From: Acidaminococcaceae bacterium
GTDB taxonomy: Bacteria > Bacillota > Negativicutes > Acidaminococcales > Acidaminococcaceae
Assembly (NCBI GenBank): GCA_017554485.1
Contig: JAFZIG010000069.1
Coordinates: forward strand, 1-41,172
Length of the DNA: 41,172 nt
Direction: 5' to 3'
In this document: piece by piece, positions 17,564 through 28,122 of the stretch
Layout of the letters: every line of letters starts with the position of its first letter
Numbering within the stretch: the first letter of the stretch is position 1
The notes under the pieces: generated by a model
Told to the model about the DNA's origin: nothing
Seen by the model: only the letters and a program-made list of their open reading frames with translations
The model's database searches: none
Program-made: the position numbers and the translations under genes

Positions 17564-20500
17564 ATGTTAAAAAGAACGAGAAAGCACCGGAAGAAACTCG
17601 CCAGGCTGGTTCTGGCGGCCCTGCTGTTCTCCGGGGGGCATATGGTTTGATGAGTCCCTCCGTGGCGGAAGCTGCTGATCCGGTAATTGTGACGGGATAT
17701 ACAAATAGTGGCGGTTTTACTCCATCAGGCAGTATGAGAAGGAATTCTGTAGGATCCGGTGGTTATTATAATGCCTATCCTGCTGACGAAAGCGTTACCG
17801 TACTGAACATTGCGCCGGGAGTAGAGGATGCCTGGGAGGACGGGGCAAGTAAGGTTTCGGTTTGGGGACATTCCGGAACGGAAGCTTCCGGTTATACCGT
17901 AACAATGACCGGTGAAAAGGCGCAACTTTACAAGCTTTACGGTGGCATCTATAAGGCTGAAGGTTATGGGAGCTATCTGGGTACTGCTAACGAAAATACG
18001 GTAAGCGTCAGTGACAAAGCCGCTGTTGGCACATCTGTTTATGGTGGGCATATTAACGCTCGCTCTAATTCTGGTTCCGTATCTAACGCACAGGGAACTG
18101 CCGATAAAAATACGGTAACTGTCAGCGGTGATGCAACTGTAGGCGAGAATGTTTATGGCGGAGATGCCTACACATATATTTACGCTTATGCTGCTTCAGG
18201 GACGACGGCTGCCGAGGGAAAGGGAACTGCCGATGCCAATGATAATACGGTAACCATCAGCGGCAGTGCTACAGTTGGCAACGATGTTTATGGCGGTTCT
18301 GCCTATAATGACGCTTATACTTATGTTTACAGTTATGATTACACAGCGACTGGCGTGTCAACTTCCAACGCCGACAATAATACGGTAACTATCAGCAACA
18401 ACGCTTCTGCCGGCAACGATGTTTATGGCGGTTACGCGTTCGCTCGCAATTATGCTTCTTATGTTGGAGTCGAAACGAATACTGTCAGTGGAAGCGCTAA
18501 CAATAACACGGTAACCATCAGTGACAATGCTTTAGTTGGCGACGATGTTTATGGCGGTTACGCTTACGCTTACGCTTATTATGGTGTGGCAACCGCTGAT
18601 GCAACAGCCAACGAAAATTCAGTTACCATCAGCGGTGTTACTGTGAAGGGTGATATTATTGGCGGACTTGCTTCTGCTTCTGCATACACCTATGTATATG
18701 ATGGCACAAGCGCAGCGATGCCTGCCAAGGGAACTGCCAGCGCCAATGAAAATACAGTAACCATTAACGGCGCAGCTGTTTCCGGTACTGTTACCGGCGG
18801 TTATGCTTATGCTTATGCTTATGCTTATTATGGTGGAGAGATAACTGTCGAGGGAACAGCCGACAATAATACAGTAATTATCAGCGGTGATACTACTGTT
18901 GGCAACAATATTATCGGCGGCAATTCGACTGGAAGCGCAGACAATAATACAGTAACTATCAGCGGTGATACTGTCGTTAACGCTATACTTGATCAGTATG
19001 GTTACTACACAACTGCGAATATTATCGGCGGCAATTCGACTGGAGAAGGAGACAATAATTCGGGAAGTGCAGACAATAATACAGTAACCATCAGTGGTGA
19101 TACTGTCGTTGGTGAATCTTCTTCTGCTTATGCTTCTGTGTATATTTATGGCGGCCATTCGAAAAATGGAAGTAGAAGTGTAAGCGGAAACACGGTAACC
19201 ATCAGCGAAAATGTTGTCGTTGGCAGAAGCAGCAGTTCTTCTGAGGATGCGTATGTTTCCGCGTATATTTATGGAGGCTATGGTGAATCTTCTTCGGGCA
19301 ACGCGGATAATAACACAGTAGCCATCAGTGATAATGTTGTCGTTGCCGATGGCAGTTATTCTAATGCGTATATTTATGGCGGCCGTACGAGTAGTGGCAG
19401 TGCAAACGAGAATAAGGTAACTATAAGCGATAACGCCGTTGTGAGTAGAGGATATGCGAGCATTACAGGCGGTTATGGTCGCATTGCCGATGAAAACACG
19501 GTAACCATCAGTGGTAAGGCTTCTGTTGGTTCAGGGAAATCTGCATATGTTACAGGCGGTAATTCTACTGCGTATGATGCAGATGAACTCAGTGCAAACA
19601 ATAACACGGTAACCATCACCGATGATGCTGTTGTTGGTTATGGGTATGTTTATGGCGGCTATGCTTATTATGGCACGGTAAGCAATAACACGGTAACCAT
19701 CAGTGGGAATGCTGTTGTCGGCGGTAAAGAAGAGGAGCGTATTTATGGCGGCGTATCGGGTTATGGCATAGCAGAAAGTAATACGGTAACGATCAGCGAT
19801 AATGCTGCTGTTGGCAGTGAATCTGATGTGTATATTTATGGCGGTCTCACGTATTATGCAGAAAGCGCGGATAATAACACGGTAACCATCAGCGATAATG
19901 CAGCTGTTGACAGTAAAGCTAACATGCAAATTTATGGCGGTCTTTCGTATGATAATGGAGGAAGCGCGGACAACAACAAGATAACCGTCAGTGATAATGC
20001 TGCTGTTACCATCAGCAAGAATGACACCGGCAGCAGTAGTGTTGTAACAACCAAGTTGTCTGTTTTTGGCGGCTATTCGGGTTCCGGCAGCGCGGACAAA
20101 AACGAAATCACTTTCAGCGGAGATAAAGTTACTGTTGATTCAGATGGAGGCAGGTTATATATTTATGGCGGTTATTCGAAGAATGAAAACGCAACCACGA
20201 ACGATAACAAGGTAACCATCAGCGGTAAAGCTGCTGTTGGAGCAAATGCGTCGTATGTGTCTGTCTATGGCGGCGGCGGCAAAATAGAGACTATTTATTA
20301 TTACTCTATTTCCTACGATTACAGTACTGCTGCTGCAGACAATAATACGGTAACTATCAGCGAAAATGCTGCCATTGGAGCTAATGCATCTTATGTATCT
20401 GTTTATGGCGGTTTAAATTATTCTGGCAGCACAGGCAATCAAACCAGCAGCGCGAACAAGAATACGGTAACAATCAGCGATAATGCTGTTGTAGGCGTTC

Positions 20501-23500
20501 AGTCCTATGTATCTGTTTATGGCGGCTATGCAACGTTTACTGCAAACGAGAACACGGTAACGATCAGCGATAATGCTGTTGTTGGCGGTGAATACGCATA
20601 TATTTATGGCGGTGAGTCTAATAATAACAGTGCAGACAATAATGCGGTAACCATCAGCAATGATGCTGTGGTTGGCGGTGAATACGCATATATTTATGGC
20701 GGCGCTGGTCAAACCACCGCAAACGAGAATACGGTAACCATCAGCAATGATGCTGTGGTTGGCGGTGCTTACGCCTACATTATAGGTGGTTATGGCAAAA
20801 TCAGCGCAAGCGAAAACACGATTACCATCAGCGATAATGCTGCTGTTGCTGCTACCGGCTCAAATGGCTATGTGTCGATTACAGGCGGTGATTCTAATGC
20901 ATATGGGTTAGATGGAGGCGGTTCAAACAAGAATACAGTGACGATCAGCGGTGATGCTGTTGTTGGTCCCAAGGCATATTCTATGGATATTACAGGCGGC
21001 AGGTCGTACTATGGTCTCGTAAGCGATAACACGGTGACCATCAGCGATAATGTTGTTGTCGCTTCCGGTTCCAATGAAAATCCGTCATATTATTATATGC
21101 GGATAACAGGCGGTGAGACGTTCTATAATGGTATCTCAAAGGATAACACGGTAACCATCAGCGGCGGAACGGTCGGGAATGCCGATAATTATAAGGATAA
21201 TATGATTTTTGGCGGGGCTTCAACTGCAGAAGCTACCGGTAACAAGGTAGTGATTGAGGGGGATGCAAAAGTTTATGCCGGCGCGGTAGTTGGCGGAAAC
21301 TCTGATTACGCCTATGGATCTGCAGCCAACGTCACTGACAACACCGTTACCATCACTGCCAAGGGCGCAGAGGTCGGACTGGTATATGGCGGCAGGACCT
21401 ATAAGGGCGACGCAAGCAATAATACAGTAGCGCTCAGTGCCGGTTCCGTTACAGGCAATGTTGCTTCTTCTGGTTATTATGGTATAGTATATGTTGCAGC
21501 TGTTGCCGGCGGCTATTCGCTTCAAGAGGGTGACGCAACTTCAAATACGGTTGAGCTCAGTGGCGTAACGGTAAACATTCCTGAAGAGGACTCTTCTGCA
21601 GCAAGTTCTTCTATGAGTAGTTCTTCTGCAGGAAGTTCAAGTAAGATTACCATGGGAGTGGTTGGCGGCTTTGCGGGGACCGGGGATGCGACAGGCAATA
21701 CGGTCAAATTGCAAGATGTCACTATTACAGGCGGAGTTTACGGCGGCGCCGATAATACTACTGCCGGTATCACCGGCTCCGGCGAAAGCACTGGCAGCAG
21801 CGGTGACGTGGTAACCGGCAACACGCTGATCATAAGCGGCAGTAATACGGTTAACGGAGAAGTTACGAATTTTGAAACTATCAAGCTTGCCGATACATTG
21901 GCGTGGAGTGATGGCGCTACGATATTACAGGCAGCTCAGTTCACGGATAATGCGGACGGTACCCGTGCTTCCCTTGATATTACAGATGCCGAAGCCAACC
22001 TGGCGGCGGCGACCAGCGGCCAGATGACGCTGCTTGCTTCTGATACGGCAGATGATTTTAAGACGCTTTCCTTGAAGTATTCCGGCGGTACGGAAGCATT
22101 AAGTGAGACGAATTTGTCTAAGATTTTGAAAACTGGCGAGGGAACTCCGGAAAGTACACCAACAAACGGCGTTACCTTAACTTCCGCCAGCACACAAGTA
22201 GTTTCTTTAGACGCAGATAACAGTTTTAAGAATGTACTGTACAAAGTGGAAAGCATTACGTCAAAGATCAGCCTGGGTGCAATGACATGGGGAACAGCGA
22301 GAGACCTCAGTGATTATACCATTTCCGCAAGTGCGACTATTGATGCGTCAGGTTTATCCTTTACAGGGACAGAGAATACGCCGTTAAAGGCCAATGACAG
22401 CATGAAATTGGTAAGCGGAGCGTCAGGCATTTCGGCTATACCGGCAGGCAACATCACGCAGCCGGGTGAAGGCAAGGGAACGGTCGCGGTGGAATATACC
22501 GACAGCAACAACATAAAATTCAATGCGACGGCCAGTGGTTCAGTAGGGGTTGATGGAAGCGATGTAAAGTACACGGTTAACAGCGTGGCGACGGACAAGG
22601 TGACACTGGGAAGCCTGGCCTGGGGTACGACAGCCGAGATGCCGGATTCTTCCTGGACAGCTTCTGGGGCAACGCAGATTGATGATACCGCTTTTGCTTA
22701 TACGGGCACGGCATCTACAGCGTTAAAGATAAATGATACTGCGACGATTCTGAACGCGCCGGGCCTGACAACAGCAAGCCCGGTTACGGACGGTACGGCC
22801 GAGGGCAAGACAGTCAGTGTTGAGTATGCGAATGATGCCGGCGTTACTTTTGCGGGCACAGCCAAAGGACATGTGGCTTCTGCAACGGATGCGGTACAAT
22901 ATGTGGTGGACAACATAGTATTGACGGATGTAAACCTTTCCGGCTGGACAAACACCGAGACTGCTGTGCCGGATACCTGGACGGGAGATGACGGCAGTGT
23001 GAAGGTTAACGCTGGCAGCTTTGCTGCATTGGAAGTGGCAGAGGGAAATCCGCTGACCATTTTAACTGCTGGCAGCCCGATGTTCGCAGATGGCAACATT
23101 ACTGGTGCAAACAAGTACGACGAAACAAAACCATCTGCATTTACTGATGTGAAGGATGGAGTGACTGTGGCTGGCTTGCAGGCGAAGGGTGTGCAGGCTT
23201 CTGCAGATGGGAAGTCTTTAGTTTATGCAGGCGGCACTAAAAATGCCGACAGTGTCGACATTAACACAGTGGCCTGGCAGAAAGATGCAACCGTGTTTGA
23301 CGGTAGTGCAGGTTATGATTTCACAAATGTTGGCGCGATTGGTACGGATCATTTTGCAATGACCTATAATAACCCGGAAGATGTGGCGGTAAATGACTCC
23401 ATGATCCTGCTGCAGGCAAATGCTACTTTACAGGAAATGGCGGAAGAGTCGAAGAAATCTTCTTTCAGTTTCAATCCGGTAAGCGGCGTGAGAATTGACG

Positions 23501-24768
23501 GTGATATCACCGGCACCTTGTCGGCCAGCGGCAACAAGGTGACTTTCACTACTACGGCCAACCAGGCTACCCAGCTGACCTTCACCAATGTGGAGTGGAA
23601 GGATACCCTGATGACCCGTCCGGCTAACATCGTCTTTGACGGCGCGAAGGTTGTGACCACGGATATTAAGTTCACCAATATTGATTCCCAGGTGGCAGAC
23701 CAGACCATGACGCTGGTCAAGAATTTTGACGGAACGCCTTCCGCTATTGAAGGCGACCATTACATGGTCGGCTCCGGCAGGACGGGCGAAGGCGCGGCGG
23801 AGATGAGCGGCACGGACCTGATCTTCCGTACGAAGACGGGCACGGTTCCCACGGAAGCCACCCATGAAACGGTCATGGCCATGGAAGCAGGCACGGCTGT
23901 AATCGCGGCAGGCCGGGAGTTCGTGGACAGTGCGGTAGAAGGCTTGGGAATGGTAAGCAACATAGCACCGGACGGAACTTCGACCTTTGCCTCCATGGGC
24001 GGCGGGACGGGCCGTTACAAGACGGGCAGCCATATTGATACCAATACCTGGAACGCGGTAGTGGCGGTAGGCAGCAAGAAGGAACTGAAGAAGGGCAACC
24101 TGGAGTGGGGCGTGTTCGCGGAATACGGACGCGGCAACTACACGCTGTTTGATGACAACGGAGGCCGTGGCGACGGTGATACCCATTACGCAGGCGGCGG
24201 CCTGTTGGCCAAGTGGACGAACAAACATAATGTGTACACGGAAGCCAGTATTCGCATGGGCCGCATGAGCGATACGGCCAGCCACATGCTGACGGACCGC
24301 CTGGGCAACAGTTACGGCTATGATATTGACGCCAATTATGTGGGGGCCCATGTAGGCCTGGGCAAGATCATCAAAGTGAAAGATGACCGTGACCTGGATG
24401 TGTACGGCAAGTTCTTCTACCTGCGCCGCAACGGCGTGAACTTTGACGCAGGCGGGAACCATTACAACCTGGACAGCGTGGCCAGCAAGCTGCTGCGGAT
24501 CGGCGCGCGTTACGGCTCCAACGACAAGAAGTGGAACTGGTACGGCGGGTTGGCGTATGAGTACGAGTTTGGTGGTCAGTCCAGCGGTACGGTAGACGGT
24601 CTGCCAATCCGTTCGGCCAGCATCAAGGGGAGCAGCGTGCGTGGCGAGCTGGGCATGCGGATGGAAGCGACGAAGACCAATCCGTGGAAGGCAGACATCG
24701 GGATCTATGGCTACGGTGGCCAGCATCGGGGCTTCGGCGGCACGGTGAGCGTGGCGTATATGTTCTAA
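17564..24768 (+). CDS. AT2: giant autotransporter, frameshifted in the signal peptide
   Basis: The true start is ATG 17564, with GGAGGA 7 bases upstream. It encodes MLKRTRKHRKKLARLVLAAL, almost the AT3 signal peptide. In a run of six G (17633-17638) the frame is lost and TGA at 17648-17650 stops after 28 residues. A seventh G would restore SGGAYGLMSPSVAEAAD and an open frame of 2401 residues to 24768. As it stands, only reinitiation at ATG 17650 (overlapping as TGATG) or a TTG start could give product, without signal peptide. The passenger (nt about 17930-21760) has repeats NNTVTISGDAVVG...YGGY, rich in Tyr-Ala runs. Linker modules (to about 23990) and a barrel ending VAYMF closely resemble AT1. 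It may be phase-variable, decayed, or a sequencing error. Confidence 0.85.
17633..17638 (+). repeat. G6 homopolymer at the AT2 frameshift
   Basis: Six G residues in the signal-peptide codons. AT3 reads in frame through its G5-T counterpart. Gain of one G restores the AT2 frame. Confidence 0.85.
18558..18575 (+). repeat. In-frame hexamer repeat (TTACGC)x3 in AT2
   Basis: Encodes part of a YAYAYAYYG run in the passenger. Confidence 0.8.
18801..18828 (+). repeat. In-frame hexamer repeat (TTATGC)x4 plus TTAT in AT2
   Basis: Encodes alternating Tyr-Ala. A change in unit number alters length by two residues without losing frame. Confidence 0.85.
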
Positions 24769-24831
24769 AGAAAGCATTAGCGAAAAACAAGAACGACTGC
24801 GTGAAACAGGAACAAATACTGCAATAAATAA

Positions 24832-24862
24832 AGAGGAGTGGGTCATTCCCATTCCTCTTTCT
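24832..24862 (+). terminator. Terminator of AT2
   Basis: AGAGGAGTGGG, loop TCATT, then CCCATTCCTCTTTCTTT. It lies in a 3' UTR nearly identical to that of AT1 (14248-14341). Confidence 0.75.
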
Positions 24863-24879
24863 TTAATTACAAGTCATTT

Positions 24880-25025
24880 TCAAATCTGCAGACCCAGCTT
24901 TCGCAGATGTTCATCGATCTGTGCTACTGTCTGCTCGAAGGAACCTCTGTTGTCTATAAAAAGTTCAGCGGCTTTACGAAGGCAGGGACTGCCTTTTTCC
25001 ATGACGGCGCTTTTTGCGGAATTGT
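24880..25025 (-). pseudogene. coaE remnant 2 (internal piece joined to C-terminal end)
   Basis: On the minus strand one frame reads NSAKSAVMEKGSPCLRKAAE, which aligns with residues about 34-53 of the intact CoaE-like protein (AAKSVAVSKGSESLQKIAQ). It continues at once with LFIDNRGSFEQTVAQIDEHL and RKLGLQI, then a stop at 24882-24880, which matches the C-terminus. The P-loop start and about 130 central codons are absent. This deletion has different end points from remnant 1. Confidence 0.7.
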
Positions 25026-25089
25026 TTATTTGAGAAGTTGAGAGAAGTAAATAAATTTCACTGAAAATGTAAACAATTTAAAGTCCCAG

Positions 25090-25119
25090 TTGACCGTAAC
25101 AATTTGCATTATTTATAAT
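25090..25119 (+). promoter_or_regulatory. Promoter of AT3
   Basis: TTGACC (25090-25095), 18-base spacer, perfect TATAAT (25114-25119). It gives a leader of about 90 bases. Confidence 0.7.
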
Positions 25120-25163
25120 GAATTCGGATAATTATATCCTTTAAAATAGTAAGGACCCTTATT

Positions 25164-25191
25164 ATCCAAAAGTCTCCCCGGGTGAAGGGGC
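25164..25191 (+). promoter_or_regulatory. Leader hairpin before the AT3 ribosome binding site
   Basis: AGTCTCCCC, loop GGGTGAA, then GGGGCGACT pair apart from one mismatch. The stem ends a few bases before AAAGGAGGG, so it could influence translation start. Confidence 0.45.
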
Positions 25192-25216
25192 GACTCTAAA
25201 GGAGGGTATTTGTAAA

Positions 25217-27964
25217 ATGATGAGAATAGAGAAGAAACACCGGAAGAAACTCGCTAGACTGGTTCTGGCTGCCCTGCTGTGTACCGGGGGTGCGTCCGGG
25301 TTTATCAGTCCGTCTTTGGCGGAGGCTTCCGAACTGACGGTGACGGGCTATACAAGCGGTGTGGGCTTTCTTCCGGATTCAACCAAAATGGTTGCGACCG
25401 GATATTACAGAACCCTTTATATCCCTGCTGAAGAAACTGTTGACACCCTGATACTTACAGGCGATGACTGGGATGCAGTCGCAGGTTCCATTGATGTTGC
25501 GGGACGCTATGCTGATGAAGCTTCTGGCTATACCGTGAAGATGACCGGGGCTAACGTGCAGGTGGGCGATGTTTCTGGCGGTATAGGTATTGGTGATGCA
25601 AGTGGGGACATTCCGGCCGGTAATGCTTCAGGAAACAATGTGGAAATCAGTGCCGGCAAAGTAAAGGGTGATGTATCTGGAGGCGTTTCTGATTATGGCA
25701 GCGCAGACAATAACACGGTAACGATCAGCGGCGGAACGGTTGGAAATTCTAAAGATACGGAAGATAGTTATATTTACGGAGGCGCATCAGAATACGGGGA
25801 AGCATCCAATAACACGGTAACGATCAAAGGAGATGCGAAGGTTTATACAGATGCAGTTGTTGGCGGCTATAACTATTATGCTTATGCTGACGCTGCCGAT
25901 GCCAATAACAACACCGTTACGATCAACGCCAAAGGCGCAGAGGTTGGAAAAGTATATAGCGGCCTTACCAATCAGGGCAATGCAAATAAGAATACGGTAA
26001 CGATAAATGACGGTTCAGTTACAGGAGAAGTGGATTATGGTAAATATGGTTTAGCAACTATTGTCGGTGGTTATACGTATAATGGTAATGCAACAGACAA
26101 TACTGTCATTATTTCCGGTGGGCAGATTAATGGATCGCCGTTTGAAGTCATGGGAAATGAATATGGTCCGGGTATGGTTGTCGGTGGGTTTGCATCTGGA
26201 GGAGAAGCAAGCAATAATACAGTGATTATCAGCGGTGGTACTCTTGGCGGCGAATCTATTTCTCCACTTGGTGACGACACCAATAACGATGACAATAGAG
26301 GAGGGGAAACTGCAGAAGCACCAGCCATAGTGATAGGTGGTTTTTCCACGCAAAAGGCAAATAACAATACTGTAACCATTAGCGGTGGCGATATTAAGGA
26401 TGGCGTATTGATTGTTGGCGGCATGGTTCTGCCTACTCTTGAGGGTGAGGAGGATACATCCGATACTACCGGTTACGAAGCCAATAATAATACGGTGAAC
26501 ATCCTGACCCCGATCAATGCTAATTACCTGATTGGCGGCCTCGACTCAACGAGTGAATCGGTTAACGCCGGTTCTGGCAACACATTGAACATTGCGGCCA
26601 AGAATGTGACTACAAATGCCGTAGGCGGTTTCCAGAACATGAATTTCTATCTGCCATCGGATATTGCCAATGGCGATACCATGCTCACAATCAAGGGTAT
26701 AGAAGAGTGGTCCGAATATGTTAATGGAGAACCGGCAGAAGGCGCGACAAAAGAAATATATGGTAACGACCTGCAAGGCGTAACCTTCGGTGTGGCGGCA
26801 CTAAGCGGTGTGAACCTGGAAGTGGGCAACACCGTAAACCTGGTTGTCGGTGAACAAGGATTAGTAACGGATAACGCGCTGAAGACAACTTCTAGCGAAG
26901 AACTGGCTAAGGCAGAGTTCCTGGCACCTAACAATCTGGCAACAGATAAGAGGTATGAACTGAGCATCAGCAAGAAAGGTGCGGATACCATTCTTGCCAC
27001 GGTAGATAATATCACAGAAGAAGGCGAAAGTGCCGATCGTCTGAAATCACCGGTGGAAACCCGCGCAGGTGTAGCGACCATGATTAACGCAGGTACAGAC
27101 CTATTGGTAGGTGCCGGGCTGCAGAATGCGGCAGACGCGGCGGCAACTGGTGGTGGATCGGCTCCCTTCGCGGCCATGAGTGGCTCCAGCCTGCGGGCGG
27201 AATCCGGTTCCCATGTTGATTCGAAGGGATTTGGTCTTGCGCTTGGTTTCGCGAAAGAGATTGAGAACAAGAGCGGCAAACTGCTGATAGGTCCTGTAAT
27301 GGAATACGGCCATGGCAAGTACGACAGCTACCAGGATAGCGGCATCAAGGCAGATGGCAAAGCCAGTTACTGGGGTCTTGGTGTGATGGCAAGGCAGACT
27401 AACAATAACGGTTTTTATTATGAAGGCAGTTTGCGTGCCGGTCGTGCCAAGTCTGATTACAGCAGTGATCTTTCTACAGCGACCCATGCAAGTTATGACA
27501 GCACGGCAACCTACTGGGCTGCACACTTGGGGGTAGGCAAGCTGGTTGATGTGGGGAAAGATAATACGCTGGACATATATGGCAAGTACCTCTACAGCCG
27601 TACAGGCGGTGACAGCACCACGATATATATGACGGGTGGCGGCAAACAGGATGTAGACTTTGATGCAGTGAACAGCCATCGGTTACGTGCAGGCGCACGT
27701 CTGACGCATGTGCTGAACGAGCAGAACAAGGTTTACGGCGGTCTGGCTTACCAGTATGAATTTAAGGGTGAAGCGAGAGCAACGTATCAAGGATTAGGAG
27801 CAGCCCCGAGCCCGAGTGTGAAGGGTAGCAGCGGGATGCTGGAGCTGGGTTGGCAGGTAAAACCTGGCAAGAAGAACCCGATGGTGATCGACTTGGGTGT
27901 AACGGGCTGGGTAGGCAAGCAGCGTGGCGTAACGGCGAACCTGCAGGCCAACTGGACTTTCTAA
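25217..27964 (+). CDS. AT3: autotransporter with shorter YGG/NNTVTISG passenger and a different barrel
   Basis: A 915-residue exported protein. The N-terminus has a strongly basic stretch (KKHRKKLAR) and a hydrophobic core, with likely cleavage after SPSLAEA, matching AT2. The passenger repeats (nt about 25570-26560) show the same NNTVTISGG pattern, with fewer units. A linker with isolated beta segments follows, and the last ~270 residues form an autotransporter barrel (from FAAMSGSSLRAESGSHVDSKG to LQANWTF, terminal Phe). This barrel is clearly different from the nearly shared AT1/AT2 barrel, so AT3 is a mosaic or an older relative. AGGAGGG precedes ATG 25217. It has its own promoter and terminator. 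Probably a surface adhesin; function not shown by sequence. Confidence 0.9.
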   Translation: MMRIEKKHRKKLARLVLAALLCTGGASGFISPSLAEASELTVTGYTSGVGFLPDSTKMVATGYYRTLYIPAEETVDTLILTGDDWDAVAGSIDVAGRYADEASGYTVKMTGANVQVGDVSGGIGIGDASGDIPAGNASGNNVEISAGKVKGDVSGGVSDYGSADNNTVTISGGTVGNSKDTEDSYIYGGASEYGEASNNTVTIKGDAKVYTDAVVGGYNYYAYADAADANNNTVTINAKGAEVGKVYSGLTNQGNANKNTVTINDGSVTGEVDYGKYGLATIVGGYTYNGNATDNTVIISGGQINGSPFEVMGNEYGPGMVVGGFASGGEASNNTVIISGGTLGGESISPLGDDTNNDDNRGGETAEAPAIVIGGFSTQKANNNTVTISGGDIKDGVLIVGGMVLPTLEGEEDTSDTTGYEANNNTVNILTPINANYLIGGLDSTSESVNAGSGNTLNIAAKNVTTNAVGGFQNMNFYLPSDIANGDTMLTIKGIEEWSEYVNGEPAEGATKEIYGNDLQGVTFGVAALSGVNLEVGNTVNLVVGEQGLVTDNALKTTSSEELAKAEFLAPNNLATDKRYELSISKKGADTILATVDNITEEGESADRLKSPVETRAGVATMINAGTDLLVGAGLQNAADAAATGGGSAPFAAMSGSSLRAESGSHVDSKGFGLALGFAKEIENKSGKLLIGPVMEYGHGKYDSYQDSGIKADGKASYWGLGVMARQTNNNGFYYEGSLRAGRAKSDYSSDLSTATHASYDSTATYWAAHLGVGKLVDVGKDNTLDIYGKYLYSRTGGDSTTIYMTGGGKQDVDFDAVNSHRLRAGARLTHVLNEQNKVYGGLAYQYEFKGEARATYQGLGAAPSPSVKGSSGMLELGWQVKPGKKNPMVIDLGVTGWVGKQRGVTANLQANWTF

Positions 27965-27996
27965 ATAATGAAAGACATCTTAAACATTAAAATTTG

Positions 27997-28025
27997 GGAA
28001 GCGGCACATGCCGCTTCCTGTTTTT
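27997..28025 (+). terminator. Terminator of AT3
   Basis: A perfect 10-bp stem, GGAAGCGGCA / TGCCGCTTCC, followed by TGTTTTT. Confidence 0.85.
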
Positions 28026-28051
28026 AATATGCTGGCTTCTATAAGATGTGG

Positions 28052-28080
28052 TTGCGCATACATCTTTACTATTTTATAAT
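28052..28080 (+). promoter_or_regulatory. Promoter of the coaE-like gene
   Basis: TTGCGC (28052-28057), 17-base spacer, perfect TATAAT (28075-28080), about 43 bases before the start codon. Confidence 0.55.
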
Positions 28081-28122
28081 GGAAAAAGATAATTGACAGT
28101 TGGTTCGGAAAGGAATTGTTAC

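Noticed and set aside
17647..17652. TTG 17647 or ATG 17650 as the real AT2 start
   Set aside because: They lack a ribosome binding site and would remove the signal peptide; ATG 17564 has both. Kept only as a reinitiation option.
18000..21200. Regular repeats in AT2 that could be taken for a CRISPR or satellite array
   Set aside because: The repeats keep the reading frame, vary at third positions and encode NNTVTISG units; they are protein repeats.
23428..24852. 474-codon open frame antisense to the AT2 barrel; a similar one opposite the AT1 barrel (13464-14375)
   Set aside because: Both arise from the same barrel sequence on the other strand; their likeness reflects the AT1/AT2 duplication, not a gene.
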